Shown one piece after another: positions 24,915 through 34,094 of a stretch of 44,206 bases of DNA. A program made the position numbers and the translations under genes. Position 1 is the stretch's first letter; every line of letters begins with the position of its first letter. The notes beneath the pieces are model-generated. The model was not told where the DNA came from. It did not search any database and worked only from the letters and a program-made list of their open reading frames with translations. This DNA comes from an uncultured Fidelibacterota bacterium (GTDB lineage Bacteria; Fidelibacterota; Marinisomatia; Marinisomatales; Marinisomataceae), in the NCBI GenBank assembly GCA_902599655.1, contig CACKGC010000008.1, positions 1 through 44,206 of the forward strand, written 5' to 3'.

Positions 24915-26209
24915 AAAAAATGAAAAATATATCAATAAATAAATTAAAAGACTTTATAGGAAAAGAAGTTCAGCTAAATGGATGGATTTATAATCTTAGA
25001 TCTGTTGGTAAAATTTGGTTTGCAATCGTTAGAGATGGTACAGGTTTTGTCCAATGCGTTGTTTCAAGTAATGATGTTTCTTCTGATGTTTTTGAACTTG
25101 AATCCAGTCTAACTCAAGAATCATCTGTAACTGTTAAGGGAATTGTTCAAGAGGATTCTCGTTCTGATTTGGGAGTTGAGATTCTAGTAAAAGATATGGA
25201 AGTAATTCATATTGCTGAAGAATATCCAATTGCTTTGAAAGAGCACGGTGTAAGCTTTTTGATGGACAATAGACACCTTTGGTTACGATCAAAGAAACAG
25301 TACGCTATAATGAAAGTTCGTCAAAATGTAATTAAATCAATTAGAGATTTTTTTGATACCAGAGATTTTGTGTTAATTGACTCACCTATGTTTACTGGAA
25401 ATGCTGTTGAAGGCACTACTACATTATTTGAAACTGAATATTTTAATAGATCAGCTTATTTAACTCAAAGTGGACAGCTATATCAGGAAGCGGGGGCAAT
25501 GGCCTTTGGAAAAACATATTGTTTTGGTCCATGTTTTAGAGCTGAAAAATCAAAAACTAGAAAACATTTAACAGAATTTTGGATGGTAGAACCAGAGATG
25601 GCATTTTATGATTTAAAAGATAATATGGATTTGATTGAGGAATTTATTGTTCATATTGTTTCTCAAAGTATTGAAAATTGTAAAGAAGAGTTAAAAATTT
25701 TGGAAAGAGATATTACATTGCTCGAAAAAGTAAAATCCCCATTTCCTCGAATAACCTATGATGAAGCTGTTAAGCTTTTACATGATAATGGCCAAGAATT
25801 TAAGTACGGTAGTGATTTTGGAGCACCGGATGAAGAATTGATTGCCTCAAAGTTTGATAGCCCTGTGATGATACATAGCTGGCCTCATGAAACTAAAGCT
25901 TTTTATATGAAAAGAGATGATTCTGACAAACTTGCTTTAGGGGTAGATGTTATTGCACCAGAAGGTTACGGTGAAATAGTTGGTGGGGGGCAAAGAGAAG
26001 ATGATCACGACACTTTGGTTAAGAGAATAGAAGATCATGGACTGCCTTTAAGCGCATTTAAGTGGTATTTAGACTTAAGAAAATATGGTTCTGTTACTCA
26101 TTCCGGATTTGGATTGGGGCTTGAAAGAACAGTTTCATGGATATGTGGAATAGATCATGTAAGACAAACCATTCCTTTTCCAAGAACAATGGGAAGATTG
26201 GAGCCATAA
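24908..26209 (+). CDS. asnS: Asparagine--tRNA ligase
   Basis: A class IIb synthetase charging tRNA-Asn. The N-terminal OB-fold (about 15-110) begins with EVQLNGWIYNLRSVGKIWFA. The catalytic core shows DSPMFTGNAVEGTTTLFETE, LTQSGQLYQEAGAMAFGKTY, the motif 2 region FRAEKSKTRKHLTEFWMVEP, and motif 3 GFGLGLERTVSWICG. This form, with GNAVEGTTTLFET, is the AsnRS type common in many bacteria and archaea. The 433 residues are normal. The start may be ATG 24908 or ATG 24920; the former overlaps the lptE-like stop. Its stop overlaps the next start as TAATG. Confidence 0.94.
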   Translation: MVKKMKNISINKLKDFIGKEVQLNGWIYNLRSVGKIWFAIVRDGTGFVQCVVSSNDVSSDVFELESSLTQESSVTVKGIVQEDSRSDLGVEILVKDMEVIHIAEEYPIALKEHGVSFLMDNRHLWLRSKKQYAIMKVRQNVIKSIRDFFDTRDFVLIDSPMFTGNAVEGTTTLFETEYFNRSAYLTQSGQLYQEAGAMAFGKTYCFGPCFRAEKSKTRKHLTEFWMVEPEMAFYDLKDNMDLIEEFIVHIVSQSIENCKEELKILERDITLLEKVKSPFPRITYDEAVKLLHDNGQEFKYGSDFGAPDEELIASKFDSPVMIHSWPHETKAFYMKRDDSDKLALGVDVIAPEGYGEIVGGGQREDDHDTLVKRIEDHGLPLSAFKWYLDLRKYGSVTHSGFGLGLERTVSWICGIDHVRQTIPFPRTMGRLEP

Positions 26210-26667
26210 TGAAATTTGATGGAAGAATTGCTGTTTTTGGAGGAAGGTTTATTACAGAAGAAATTTATAACGATACCGTAGAAATTGGGAAACGAATGGC
26301 CGAAAAAAATTGGTTAGTTTTCTGCGGTGGTGGTGAAGGTGTAATGGAAGCTATTGCTAAAGGCGTATCAATCAATGGTGGAACATGTATTGGAATTTTA
26401 AAAGACAAAGATTTTAAAACTGGAAATGAATATCTTAGTATTCCAATTTCTACTGGATTGGATATTACCAGAAATGCTTTAATTAGCTATAATTGCGATT
26501 TAGGTGTTGCAATTTCTGGAGCCTATGGAACTCTTAGTGAAATAGCCTTCACATTAGCTCAAGAAAAGCAATTAATTGCTTATAATAGTTGGGATATTCC
26601 AAAATCAATTCAAGTTAAAACTATAGATTCTTTAATTGAGGAAGTAGATAAGTGTCTAAAGCATTAA
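26209..26667 (+). CDS. LOG-like / TIGR00725-type Rossmann protein
   Basis: A 152-residue protein of the SLOG superfamily related to lysine-decarboxylase-like (LOG) phosphoribohydrolases. Visible are IAVFGGRF at the N-terminus, the nucleotide-binding VFCGGGEGVMEAIAKGV segment, and SGAYGTLSEIAFTLAQ in place of the PGGxGTxxE motif of true LOG enzymes. The substrate is unknown and the altered motif argues against assuming cytokinin-type activity. I start it at ATG 26209, which overlaps the asnS stop (TAATG) and gives the family N-terminus. Its end overlaps nadE by 16 bases. Confidence 0.85.
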   Translation: MKFDGRIAVFGGRFITEEIYNDTVEIGKRMAEKNWLVFCGGGEGVMEAIAKGVSINGGTCIGILKDKDFKTGNEYLSIPISTGLDITRNALISYNCDLGVAISGAYGTLSEIAFTLAQEKQLIAYNSWDIPKSIQVKTIDSLIEEVDKCLKH

Positions 26668-28235
26668 ATGTTGCAGTTTGTCAAATAAACCCTACATTAG
26701 GAAATTTTCAAAAAAATATTGATATAATTTCTAAAAACTATAAATCCGCAGTAGAAAAAGGTGCAGACTTAGTAGTCTTTCCAGAAATGTCTATAACAGG
26801 ATATCCCCCTCAAGATTTACTCAATAATAAAGAATTTATTAGTCAAAATATTTCCTGTTTGAATGAGCTTGCTAAATCAATAACCATTCCATGTATTTTG
26901 GGTTATGTTGATTTTGAGGATAATAAAAAATTCAATGCAGCTGCTGTGTGCCAAGATGGAGAAATAGTTTATAAATATCACAAAATTCATTTACCAAATT
27001 ATGATGTATTTGATGAAAGAAGATATTTTCACAGCGGTGATTCAGTTGGAATATTTGATTTAAAAGTAAATAATTTTGATTACAAAATTGCATTACAAAT
27101 TTGTGAAGATTTATGGGAAGATGAATATGAAAGAAAAATATCAGGAGAGATTATTGAAAATAGCCCAGATTTGATTATTAATATTTCAGCTTCTCCATTT
27201 GCAAAAGATAGAAAAAATGACAGGATGAAATTAATTCAAACCAAATACAAGGATGCAAATTGTCCATTTATTTATTGCAATCTTGTTGGTGGCCAAGATG
27301 AATTGATTTTTGATGGTTTCTCGATGGTTTTTAACAGTGAATCAGAATTAATTAATATTGCTATTGGTTTTGAAGAACAAATTCTTATAACTGATCTCAA
27401 TACAAGAGAATCAATTGAAAATATATCTCCAAATGAGCAGTTATTTAAGGCATTATCCTTAGGAATAAAGGATTATTTCATTAAAACAGGACATGAAAAA
27501 GCTGTTATTGGACTAAGCGGAGGTATTGATTCAGCGTTGGTAGCTTGTCTTGCTGTAGATGCTCTTGGTTCAGAAAATGTATCTTTGATTTCAATGCCTT
27601 CAAGGTTTTCAAGTGATCATAGTAGAAGTGATGCGAAACAATTAGCTAAAAATCTTGATACAAATTTTAAAACAGTAGACATTGATAGCTTATTTCAAGC
27701 TTATTTAGATGTTATGAATGTACATTTTGATGGGTCAAATCCAAATGTAGCTGAAGAAAATATTCAATCAAGAATAAGGGGAAATATTTTAATGGCATTT
27801 TCAAACAAGTTTGGCTCCTTAGTTTTATCTACAGGAAATAAAACAGAATTGGCGCTTGGATATTGTACTCTATACGGAGATATGAGTGGAGGTTTATCAG
27901 CTATTGGAGATTTAAATAAAACTGAAGTATATGAGCTTTCAAAGTGGATTAATCAATATAATGATACTATTCCTAATAATATTATAAATAAAGAACCATC
28001 AGCAGAGCTTGCTCCCAATCAGGTTGATCCATTTGATTATGATTTAATTAGTCCAATTGTAGATAAAATTGTTTTCGGAGATGGAAATGAGCAAAGTGAA
28101 CAATATTTAAGCCTTAAAAAGAAGATAAATATTAATGAACATAAAAGAAGACAAGCTGCTCCAGTTCTAAGAGTAAGCAAAAAAGCTTTTGGTATTGGAA
28201 GAAGAATTCCAATTGTAAATCATTTTCATGAGTAG
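26652..28235 (+). CDS. nadE: Glutamine-dependent NAD+ synthetase
   Basis: Two-domain enzyme that makes NAD+ from deamido-NAD+ with ammonia derived from glutamine. The N-terminal nitrilase-fold amidotransferase has the Glu-Lys-Cys triad: Glu45 (FPEMSITGYPP), Lys111 (KYHKIHLPNY) and Cys151 (LQICEDLW). The C-terminal synthetase has the ATP pyrophosphatase loop LSGGIDSA (288-295), and STGNKTELALGY is conserved. The 527 residues are typical of the shorter bacterial two-domain form. The start is a GTG inside the previous gene; there is no other in-frame start before the catalytic Glu. It overlaps lepA by 8 bases. Confidence 0.96.
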   Translation: MSKALNVAVCQINPTLGNFQKNIDIISKNYKSAVEKGADLVVFPEMSITGYPPQDLLNNKEFISQNISCLNELAKSITIPCILGYVDFEDNKKFNAAAVCQDGEIVYKYHKIHLPNYDVFDERRYFHSGDSVGIFDLKVNNFDYKIALQICEDLWEDEYERKISGEIIENSPDLIINISASPFAKDRKNDRMKLIQTKYKDANCPFIYCNLVGGQDELIFDGFSMVFNSESELINIAIGFEEQILITDLNTRESIENISPNEQLFKALSLGIKDYFIKTGHEKAVIGLSGGIDSALVACLAVDALGSENVSLISMPSRFSSDHSRSDAKQLAKNLDTNFKTVDIDSLFQAYLDVMNVHFDGSNPNVAEENIQSRIRGNILMAFSNKFGSLVLSTGNKTELALGYCTLYGDMSGGLSAIGDLNKTEVYELSKWINQYNDTIPNNIINKEPSAELAPNQVDPFDYDLISPIVDKIVFGDGNEQSEQYLSLKKKININEHKRRQAAPVLRVSKKAFGIGRRIPIVNHFHE

Positions 28236-30012
28236 TACTACAAAACCTATAAGAAATTTCTGTATTATTGCACATATAGATCACGGTAAGTCCACACTTG
28301 CCGATAGACTTCTTGAGCATACTGGAACCATTTCAAAGAAGAAGATGCAGGATCAAGTTTTAGATAATATGGAACTGGAGAGAGAAAGAGGTATTACCAT
28401 TAAAAGTCATTCGATTCGAATTGATTATAATGGACATATTTTAAATTTAATTGATACTCCAGGTCATGTTGATTTTACTTATGAAGTTTCAAGAACACTA
28501 TCTGCAAGTGAAGGTGCATTGTTAATTGTAGATGCAGCTCAAGGAATAGAAGCTCAAACTGTCACAAATTATTTACTAGCTATTGATAATGATTTAGAAA
28601 TTATACCTGTTATAAATAAAGTTGATTTACCTAATGCCGATATCGAAAATGTTACATCTCAAATTATTGAATTAGTTGGTTGTTCAAAGGATGATATTTT
28701 ACTGGCAAGCGCTAAAACAGGAGAAGGAATTGAAGATATTTTAACTACAATCATTGATAAAATTCCTCCTCCAGATGAACCAAAAAATGAAGAATTTAAA
28801 GGTTTAATTTTTGATTCAATATATGATAGATATAGAGGAGTTGTTGCTTATGTAAGGGTATACGAAGGTTCATTGAAAAAAGGTAGTAGAATAAAGTTTT
28901 TTGCGCATAATACACACTATGATGTAGATGAAGTAGGTCACTTCGTTATTGAAAGAAAAAAAGCAGATTCCATTAAAGCTGGAGAAGTAGGATATATAAT
29001 AGCGAATGTCAGAGATATTGAACATGTTTTAGCAGGAGACACAGTTACAAATTTTAACAAGCCTTGTAAAAACCCTTTACCTGGATTCCAAAAGATAAAA
29101 CCTATGGTTTTTTCAGGTCTTTTTCCATCGGATGCTGGAGATTATGACGATTTACGAACTGCACTTGAAAAACTTAAGCTGAATGATGCTTCGCTATCTT
29201 TTGAACCAGAGGTAAGTGATGCGCTTGGTTTTGGTTATAGATGTGGATTCCTTGGGTTGCTTCATATGGAAATCATTCAGGAGAGATTGGAAAGGGAATT
29301 TGACCTTTCAATTGTTACTACCAGTCCAAATGTAAAATATTTGGCTAATCTAAAAGACGGTTCTCAAGTTGAGGTTCAGCGTCCCGCTTTATTACCTGAG
29401 CCAAAATTCCTTGAAAGTTTAATGGAGCCAATTGTTACAGCAGAAATTCTTACTCCTGTTGATTATATAGGCAATGTAATGAAGATATGTGAAGAGAAAA
29501 GAGGGAAATACAAATCCACTCAATATTTATCTAAATCAAAAGTGCAACTTATATATGAACTACCTTTAGGTGAAATTCTTTTTGATTTCTATGATAAAAT
29601 GAAATCAGGATCAAAAGGTTACGCTTCATTTGACTACACATTTAAAGAATATCAAACTAGCAAGCTCGATAAGCTAGATATTTTAATAAATAAAGAACCC
29701 GTCGATGCATTATCAATGATATGTGCCAAGAAAGACTCTTATCATAGAGGTTTAGCCTTATGCCAGAAATTAAAGGAGTTAATTCCAAGGCATCAAATTC
29801 AGATCCCTATCCAAGCTTCAATTGGATCAAGGGTTATTGCAAGAACTAATATTGCTCCATTTAGAAAAAATGTTACTGAAAAACTCTACGGTGGAGATGT
29901 TACTAGAAAAAATAAATTACTTCAAAAGCAGAAAAAGGGTAAAAAAAGAATGCGAATGATTGGAAGGGTTGAAGTTCCTCAGGAAGCCCTATTGGCAGTT
30001 CTTAAAATATAG
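28228..30012 (+). CDS. lepA: Elongation factor 4 (LepA)
   Basis: A ribosome-dependent translational GTPase that binds stalled or initiating ribosomes. G1 is AHIDHGKST (15-23), the switch region RERGITIKS follows, then DTPGHVDF and NKVD. The C-terminal LepA-specific domain with the conserved basic block GGDVTRKNKLLQKQKKGKK and RMRMIGRVEVPQEALLAVL is complete. The 594 residues are normal. It overlaps nadE by 8 bases, and the CPBP protease gene starts 1 base after its stop. No lepB is found next to it here, although a different membrane protease is. Confidence 0.97.
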   Translation: MSSTTKPIRNFCIIAHIDHGKSTLADRLLEHTGTISKKKMQDQVLDNMELERERGITIKSHSIRIDYNGHILNLIDTPGHVDFTYEVSRTLSASEGALLIVDAAQGIEAQTVTNYLLAIDNDLEIIPVINKVDLPNADIENVTSQIIELVGCSKDDILLASAKTGEGIEDILTTIIDKIPPPDEPKNEEFKGLIFDSIYDRYRGVVAYVRVYEGSLKKGSRIKFFAHNTHYDVDEVGHFVIERKKADSIKAGEVGYIIANVRDIEHVLAGDTVTNFNKPCKNPLPGFQKIKPMVFSGLFPSDAGDYDDLRTALEKLKLNDASLSFEPEVSDALGFGYRCGFLGLLHMEIIQERLEREFDLSIVTTSPNVKYLANLKDGSQVEVQRPALLPEPKFLESLMEPIVTAEILTPVDYIGNVMKICEEKRGKYKSTQYLSKSKVQLIYELPLGEILFDFYDKMKSGSKGYASFDYTFKEYQTSKLDKLDILINKEPVDALSMICAKKDSYHRGLALCQKLKELIPRHQIQIPIQASIGSRVIARTNIAPFRKNVTEKLYGGDVTRKNKLLQKQKKGKKRMRMIGRVEVPQEALLAVLKI

Positions 30013-30013
30013 C

Positions 30014-30709
30014 ATGTTTTCTGAATATTTTTTTAAATCTAAATCTTTATTTTATAGCCTACTTGTCACTTTACCTCTCTTTATAATTTATGAAATAGGA
30101 ATTTTCTTTTTGTTCCAAGCAGATATAGTGTTTTCTAAAAACGGAGCAGATGTTTTAATTGAAGAATTTATAAAAATGCTAGGATTGAACGGATACTATG
30201 CAGCTAGTTCTATTTTTATAATTGTACTTTTTTTTGTTCTTTTCAGTCAAAGAAAAAATTTTAAAACGTTTGATATATCTATTAAATATATTTCAATTAT
30301 GATTATAGAATCCTTGCTTTATGCAGGTGTTTTATTGTTAGTTCTTCAAAATATCTATCTAATTCAGGGATTGACAACTAATGTAATAAATAATATCATT
30401 TTATCTATTGGTGCAGGGTTATATGAAGAGCTTATTTTCCGTTTTTTATTATTATTTATTTTAACAAAATCATTTTCATTCATTTTCAAAACCAATGAAT
30501 CTTCTTCTCTAATTCTATCGATTATTTTTAGTTCAATTCTGTTTTCATCATTTCATTATGTTGGTATAGAGTCATTTACTCCATTATCATTTTCTTTAAG
30601 ATTTATTGCTGGTGTTTATTTATCGTTAATATACATAAATCGCGGTTTCGGTATTGTTGCTTTAACCCATGCATTTTATGATTTATTTGTTATTTTTCAA
30701 TTAACTTAG
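30014..30709 (+). CDS. CPBP family intramembrane metalloprotease (Abi/CAAX-like)
   Basis: A 231-residue membrane protein with about seven helices. It has the CPBP (CAAX protease and bacteriocin-processing) motifs: YEELIFRFLLL with Glu138, Glu139 and Arg143, then FSSFHY with the conserved His, and HAFYDLF with the last metal-ligand region. Family members cleave within or near the membrane; the substrate here is unknown. I start it at ATG 30014 just after the lepA stop, since the longer reading frame would run 18 codons inside lepA. The exported protein gene follows after 3 bases. Confidence 0.85.
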   Translation: MFSEYFFKSKSLFYSLLVTLPLFIIYEIGIFFLFQADIVFSKNGADVLIEEFIKMLGLNGYYAASSIFIIVLFFVLFSQRKNFKTFDISIKYISIMIIESLLYAGVLLLVLQNIYLIQGLTTNVINNIILSIGAGLYEELIFRFLLLFILTKSFSFIFKTNESSSLILSIIFSSILFSSFHYVGIESFTPLSFSLRFIAGVYLSLIYINRGFGIVALTHAFYDLFVIFQLT

Positions 30710-30712
30710 CCT

Positions 30713-31438
30713 ATGAAAAAAATATGTTTTTATTTAATGGTGATAAGCCAAATTTTTGCTCAAACAACTATTGATACGTTATCAGTAACAATTTATCCTG
30801 AATTCTCTTATCCTGGGGTAGCAATAGAATATAAGTTTGATAAATTTGGAAGTAATGAAATAGCATTCCCAGTATCTTCGGATATAGATTCTGTCCTTTA
30901 TACGGTTTCTGGAGATGGATTAGAATTTGAACAAATTTTGAAAATAAATGAAAATTCTTTCCAAGCTATCAATCAGGATGGAAACCACACTATTTATTTA
31001 TTTTTAGATAGATTTATCAAAGATCCTGGTCCAAGAAGATTTTCATATGATTTTGGATCTAGCCAAACAATTAAAACTTTTATTTTGGGAGTTCAAATAC
31101 CTTTCGCTTCAGAAGATTTTAAAGTTAATGCTGAAGGTTTTTCTCTTGAAAGAGTTAGAGATCAAAATGGTCTAACATTTTTACAGGGAATTATAAATGA
31201 TTTTTCAAAATCATCATCATCAAAGATTAATTTAAGTTATTATAATCCACATGGAAATACGTCAATTGAATATGCTGCAAATATAAGCACTCAAGATTCT
31301 GTGGTTCAACCACCACCAACTGCAAGTGATAGATTTGTTAGATATCCTTTCATCACTTGGGAGCCAATGATAGCCTTTTTGCTATTATCGATTATTTTGG
31401 TTGTTATCTATGAGTTTCAAAGGATTAGAGATGAATAG
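30713..31438 (+). CDS. Exported, C-terminally membrane-anchored protein of unknown function
   Basis: I do not recognise a family. The 241 residues start with a signal peptide (MKKICFYLMVISQIFAQ), continue with a beta-rich extracytoplasmic region of about 180 residues including a Pro-rich VVQPPPTASDR linker, and end with one transmembrane helix (about 217-235) and a short charged tail. This topology puts the bulk in the periplasm. It follows the CPBP protease closely and overlaps the DUF4837 lipoprotein gene by 8 bases, so the three may form an envelope unit. Confidence 0.75.
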   Translation: MKKICFYLMVISQIFAQTTIDTLSVTIYPEFSYPGVAIEYKFDKFGSNEIAFPVSSDIDSVLYTVSGDGLEFEQILKINENSFQAINQDGNHTIYLFLDRFIKDPGPRRFSYDFGSSQTIKTFILGVQIPFASEDFKVNAEGFSLERVRDQNGLTFLQGIINDFSKSSSSKINLSYYNPHGNTSIEYAANISTQDSVVQPPPTASDRFVRYPFITWEPMIAFLLLSIILVVIYEFQRIRDE

Positions 31439-32420
31439 AATATTAATTATTTTAATATTTTTATTTACATCACAAGCCTGTGACTATAAACGAGATGCTA
31501 TTGGTGGAAACGATGATATTGTTGTACTAGCTGCAAAGGAAGATAGAGAAAAAATAAGTTCTTTATTGTCCATTGTTTTCAATGATACTCTTTTAACCCC
31601 ATCTCCTGAATTATTCTATAATATTAAATTTGCTGAACCAGAGAGCTTTTCAGCGCTTAAAACTCAGACAAATCTTGTAATTGCATCTATTGGTGATTAT
31701 GAGCTAAATCCTGCAACTAAGCTAACCAAAGATTTATTAGGTGAAAGCGCATTTAAAAAAACACTAAATGATACTCCTTTAATTTTATCAAGAAATCAAT
31801 TCGCTAAAAATCAATTATTTATGATTATAAGTGGTAATGATTATGAGCAAATAAATGATTACCTGCTTCAGAATAGCACTTTTATAAAACAGCAATTCGA
31901 TGAAAATTTTTTCAAAAAACAAGCTCAATATTTTTTAGAAAATGAAAGACAGAAAGAATTAGAGTCAGAAATATATAACACACATGATTGGACAATGAAA
32001 ATTCCATGGGGATGGGAATTGATAAGAAATGATAGCGATAAATCATTTTTTTGGATTGGACAAGAGCTTCCATTTAGATGGATTGCGGTTCACTGGAGAG
32101 ATGGAAATCATTTTAGCAGGGAAGATGCTTTTGAATATCTTTTAGACTTTCCTCAAGAGCATTTTAGTTCTATTAAATATAATCAAGATTATTTGAATAT
32201 TGAATTTGATGATTTCAATGATGAATCAGCTTATAGAATTTTTGGTTTATGGGAATCAATTGATGATGCGAAAGGCGGTCCTTTTCAAGGATATATCTTT
32301 TATGATTATGAAAATGATAGAACCTTTTATATAAGTTATATAGTTTTTAATCCTGGAGGAAAAAAAGCATTTTATATGCGCCAAATGGAAATGATTGCTA
32401 AAACAATAGATATCAATTAG
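31431..32420 (+). CDS. DUF4837 family lipoprotein
   Basis: A 329-residue protein starting MNRILIILIFLFTSQACDYK, with lipobox SQAC, so probably outer-membrane or periplasmic lipoprotein. The body fits DUF4837, a family common in Bacteroidetes: a DDIVVLAAKEDREKISSLLS opening, TPSPELFYNIKFAEPESFSA, a KTQTNLVIASI strand, and a tryptophan-rich second half (MKIPWGWELIRND, FFWIGQELPFRWIAVHWRDG). The function is unknown. I chose ATG 31431 over the upstream 31401 start because it yields a proper lipoprotein signal. The next gene starts at the base after its stop. Confidence 0.83.
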   Translation: MNRILIILIFLFTSQACDYKRDAIGGNDDIVVLAAKEDREKISSLLSIVFNDTLLTPSPELFYNIKFAEPESFSALKTQTNLVIASIGDYELNPATKLTKDLLGESAFKKTLNDTPLILSRNQFAKNQLFMIISGNDYEQINDYLLQNSTFIKQQFDENFFKKQAQYFLENERQKELESEIYNTHDWTMKIPWGWELIRNDSDKSFFWIGQELPFRWIAVHWRDGNHFSREDAFEYLLDFPQEHFSSIKYNQDYLNIEFDDFNDESAYRIFGLWESIDDAKGGPFQGYIFYDYENDRTFYISYIVFNPGGKKAFYMRQMEMIAKTIDIN

Positions 32421-33131
32421 ATGAAAAACTTAGTTATTCTGCCAACGTACAATGAATCAAAAAATATTGTTAAAACTATTGATTTAGTTTTAGCCCAAAG
32501 AGATGATTTAAATATTCTTATTATTGACGATAATTCTCCTGACGGAACTGCAAAAATTGTTAAAGATTTAAATAATGAAAAAATTTTTATAATTGAGCGT
32601 GAATCAAAAAAAGGTTTAGGCTCAGCATATGTTGAAGGCTTTTCATGGTCTTTAAAAAATAACTATCAAAAAATAATTCAAATGGATGCAGATTTATCTC
32701 ACGATCCTAAAGAAATTAATCCTATTTTGAATTTATTGGAAAGTAATGATCTAGTTATTGGTAGTAGGTATGAAGGAGGTTTGAGAGTAATTAATTGGCC
32801 TATCAGAAGGTTGTACATCAGTTATTTTGCTAATATTTATGCAAGAATAATTACTGGTGTTCCTGTTAAAGACTTAACAGCTGGATTCAAGGGTTGGACA
32901 AAAGATACTTTAGATAGAATTAATTTTCAGGAATGTTCTTCACAGGGATATTGTTTTCAAATTGAGACTTCTTTTAGAGCTTTTCAAAAAGGTTGTAAGT
33001 TGATTGAGCATCCTATAGTTTTTACAGACCGAACAGTTGGAGAATCAAAAATGAGTAAGGCTGTAATGATAGAGGCAGTATTTAAGGTTTGGATTTTTGG
33101 TTTATGGAGATTGCTAAGGTTAAAAAGATGA
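32421..33131 (+). CDS. Polyprenol monophosphomannose synthase (GT2, DPM1-like)
   Basis: A 236-residue family 2 glycosyltransferase. LVILPTYNESKNIVKTID, LIIDDNSPDGTAKIV and the metal-binding MDADLSHDP are characteristic of dolichol- or polyprenol-phosphate mannosyltransferases, as are VIGSRYEGG and KDLTAGFKGW, and the RTVGESKMSK tail. It lacks the extra C-terminal membrane domain of some members and is thus a peripheral membrane enzyme that charges polyprenol phosphate with mannose or glucose for periplasmic glycosylation. No acceptor glycosyltransferase is next to it. It overlaps accA as ATGA. Confidence 0.92.
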   Translation: MKNLVILPTYNESKNIVKTIDLVLAQRDDLNILIIDDNSPDGTAKIVKDLNNEKIFIIERESKKGLGSAYVEGFSWSLKNNYQKIIQMDADLSHDPKEINPILNLLESNDLVIGSRYEGGLRVINWPIRRLYISYFANIYARIITGVPVKDLTAGFKGWTKDTLDRINFQECSSQGYCFQIETSFRAFQKGCKLIEHPIVFTDRTVGESKMSKAVMIEAVFKVWIFGLWRLLRLKR

Positions 33132-34072
33132 AAAGACATTATTTACCATTTGAAAAACCTTTAAAAGATTTAGATTTTGAAATTGAAAAATTGACAACAT
33201 CCGAACCTGATTCAAAACAATTAAAAGATTTAATTGTTGAAAGGGAAAATTTGGAAAAAGAAATTTTTGAAGATTTATCTCCTTGGGAGACTGTACAGCT
33301 AGCAAGACATCCAAATAGGCCTTATACCCTTGATTACATCAATGCCTGGTGTGATAATTTCACAGAATTGCATGGAGACAAAGCTTTTTCAGACGACAAC
33401 GCTGTTGTTGCAGGAATTGGAATTATTGATGGAGTAAAGGTTGCTATAATTGGTCAACAAAAAGGAAGAAACACCAAAGATAATATTTTTAGGAATTTTG
33501 GGATGATGAAACCTGAAGGTTATAGAAAGGCATTAAGAGTTATGAAATTAGCTGAGAAATTTAAATTGCCTATCATTACATTGATTGACACTCCTGGTGC
33601 TGACCCTGGAATTGGAGCTGAAGAAAGGGGACAAGGGTATGCTATAGCAAATAATCTTTTTGAAATGGCTTCAATTAAAACTCAAATTTTATCAATTGTG
33701 ATTGGAGAGGGAGCTAGCGGTGGTGCATTAGGCATTGGACTTTGCGATAAGATGATAATGCTTGAGAATACTTGGTTTTCTGTTATAAGTCCGGAAGGTT
33801 GTGCATCTATTTTATGGAAAGATTCCTCAAAAGCACCAGAAGCTGCTAAATCCTTAAAGCTCACCCCTAAAGATTTGATGGAACATAATATTTGTAATAT
33901 GATTGTTTACGAGCCTTCTGGAGGTGCACACAGACATTTTGATGCTACTGCAGACATTCTTAAGGAAACAATTTTAAGTGAAATAAAAGAACTGCAAGAA
34001 AACTTGAGCAATGATTTCTTAGAATCTAGAGTTTCGAGATATGATAAGCTTGGTGTTTTTCGAGAAGATTAA
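33128..34072 (+). CDS. accA: Acetyl-CoA carboxylase carboxyltransferase subunit alpha
   Basis: AccA forms, with AccD, the carboxyltransferase that makes malonyl-CoA for fatty acid synthesis. I start it at ATG 33128, giving 314 residues beginning MKRHYLPFEKPLKDLDFEIE, as in homologues. Conserved segments include TVQLARHPNRPYTLDYI, IGQQKGRNTKDN, TLIDTPGADPGIGAEERGQ and GEGASGGALGIGL, then SVISPEGCASILWKD. accD is not in the window. It is the last gene of the 17-kb + strand run and converges with the ppiD-like gene with a 4-base overlap. Confidence 0.96.
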   Translation: MKRHYLPFEKPLKDLDFEIEKLTTSEPDSKQLKDLIVERENLEKEIFEDLSPWETVQLARHPNRPYTLDYINAWCDNFTELHGDKAFSDDNAVVAGIGIIDGVKVAIIGQQKGRNTKDNIFRNFGMMKPEGYRKALRVMKLAEKFKLPIITLIDTPGADPGIGAEERGQGYAIANNLFEMASIKTQILSIVIGEGASGGALGIGLCDKMIMLENTWFSVISPEGCASILWKDSSKAPEAAKSLKLTPKDLMEHNICNMIVYEPSGGAHRHFDATADILKETILSEIKELQENLSNDFLESRVSRYDKLGVFRED

Positions 34073-34094
34073 TAAAAATCGTATCTGTAATCTT
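34065..34094. terminator. Inverted repeat at the accA / ppiD-like convergent junction
   Basis: AAGATTA (34065-34071) and TAATCTT (34088-34094) form a 7-bp perfect stem, extendable by one G-T pair, with a 16-base loop. Both overlapping stop codons lie at the edge of the left arm. The long loop makes it weaker than the hairpins at the pip and guaB junctions. Confidence 0.35.
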
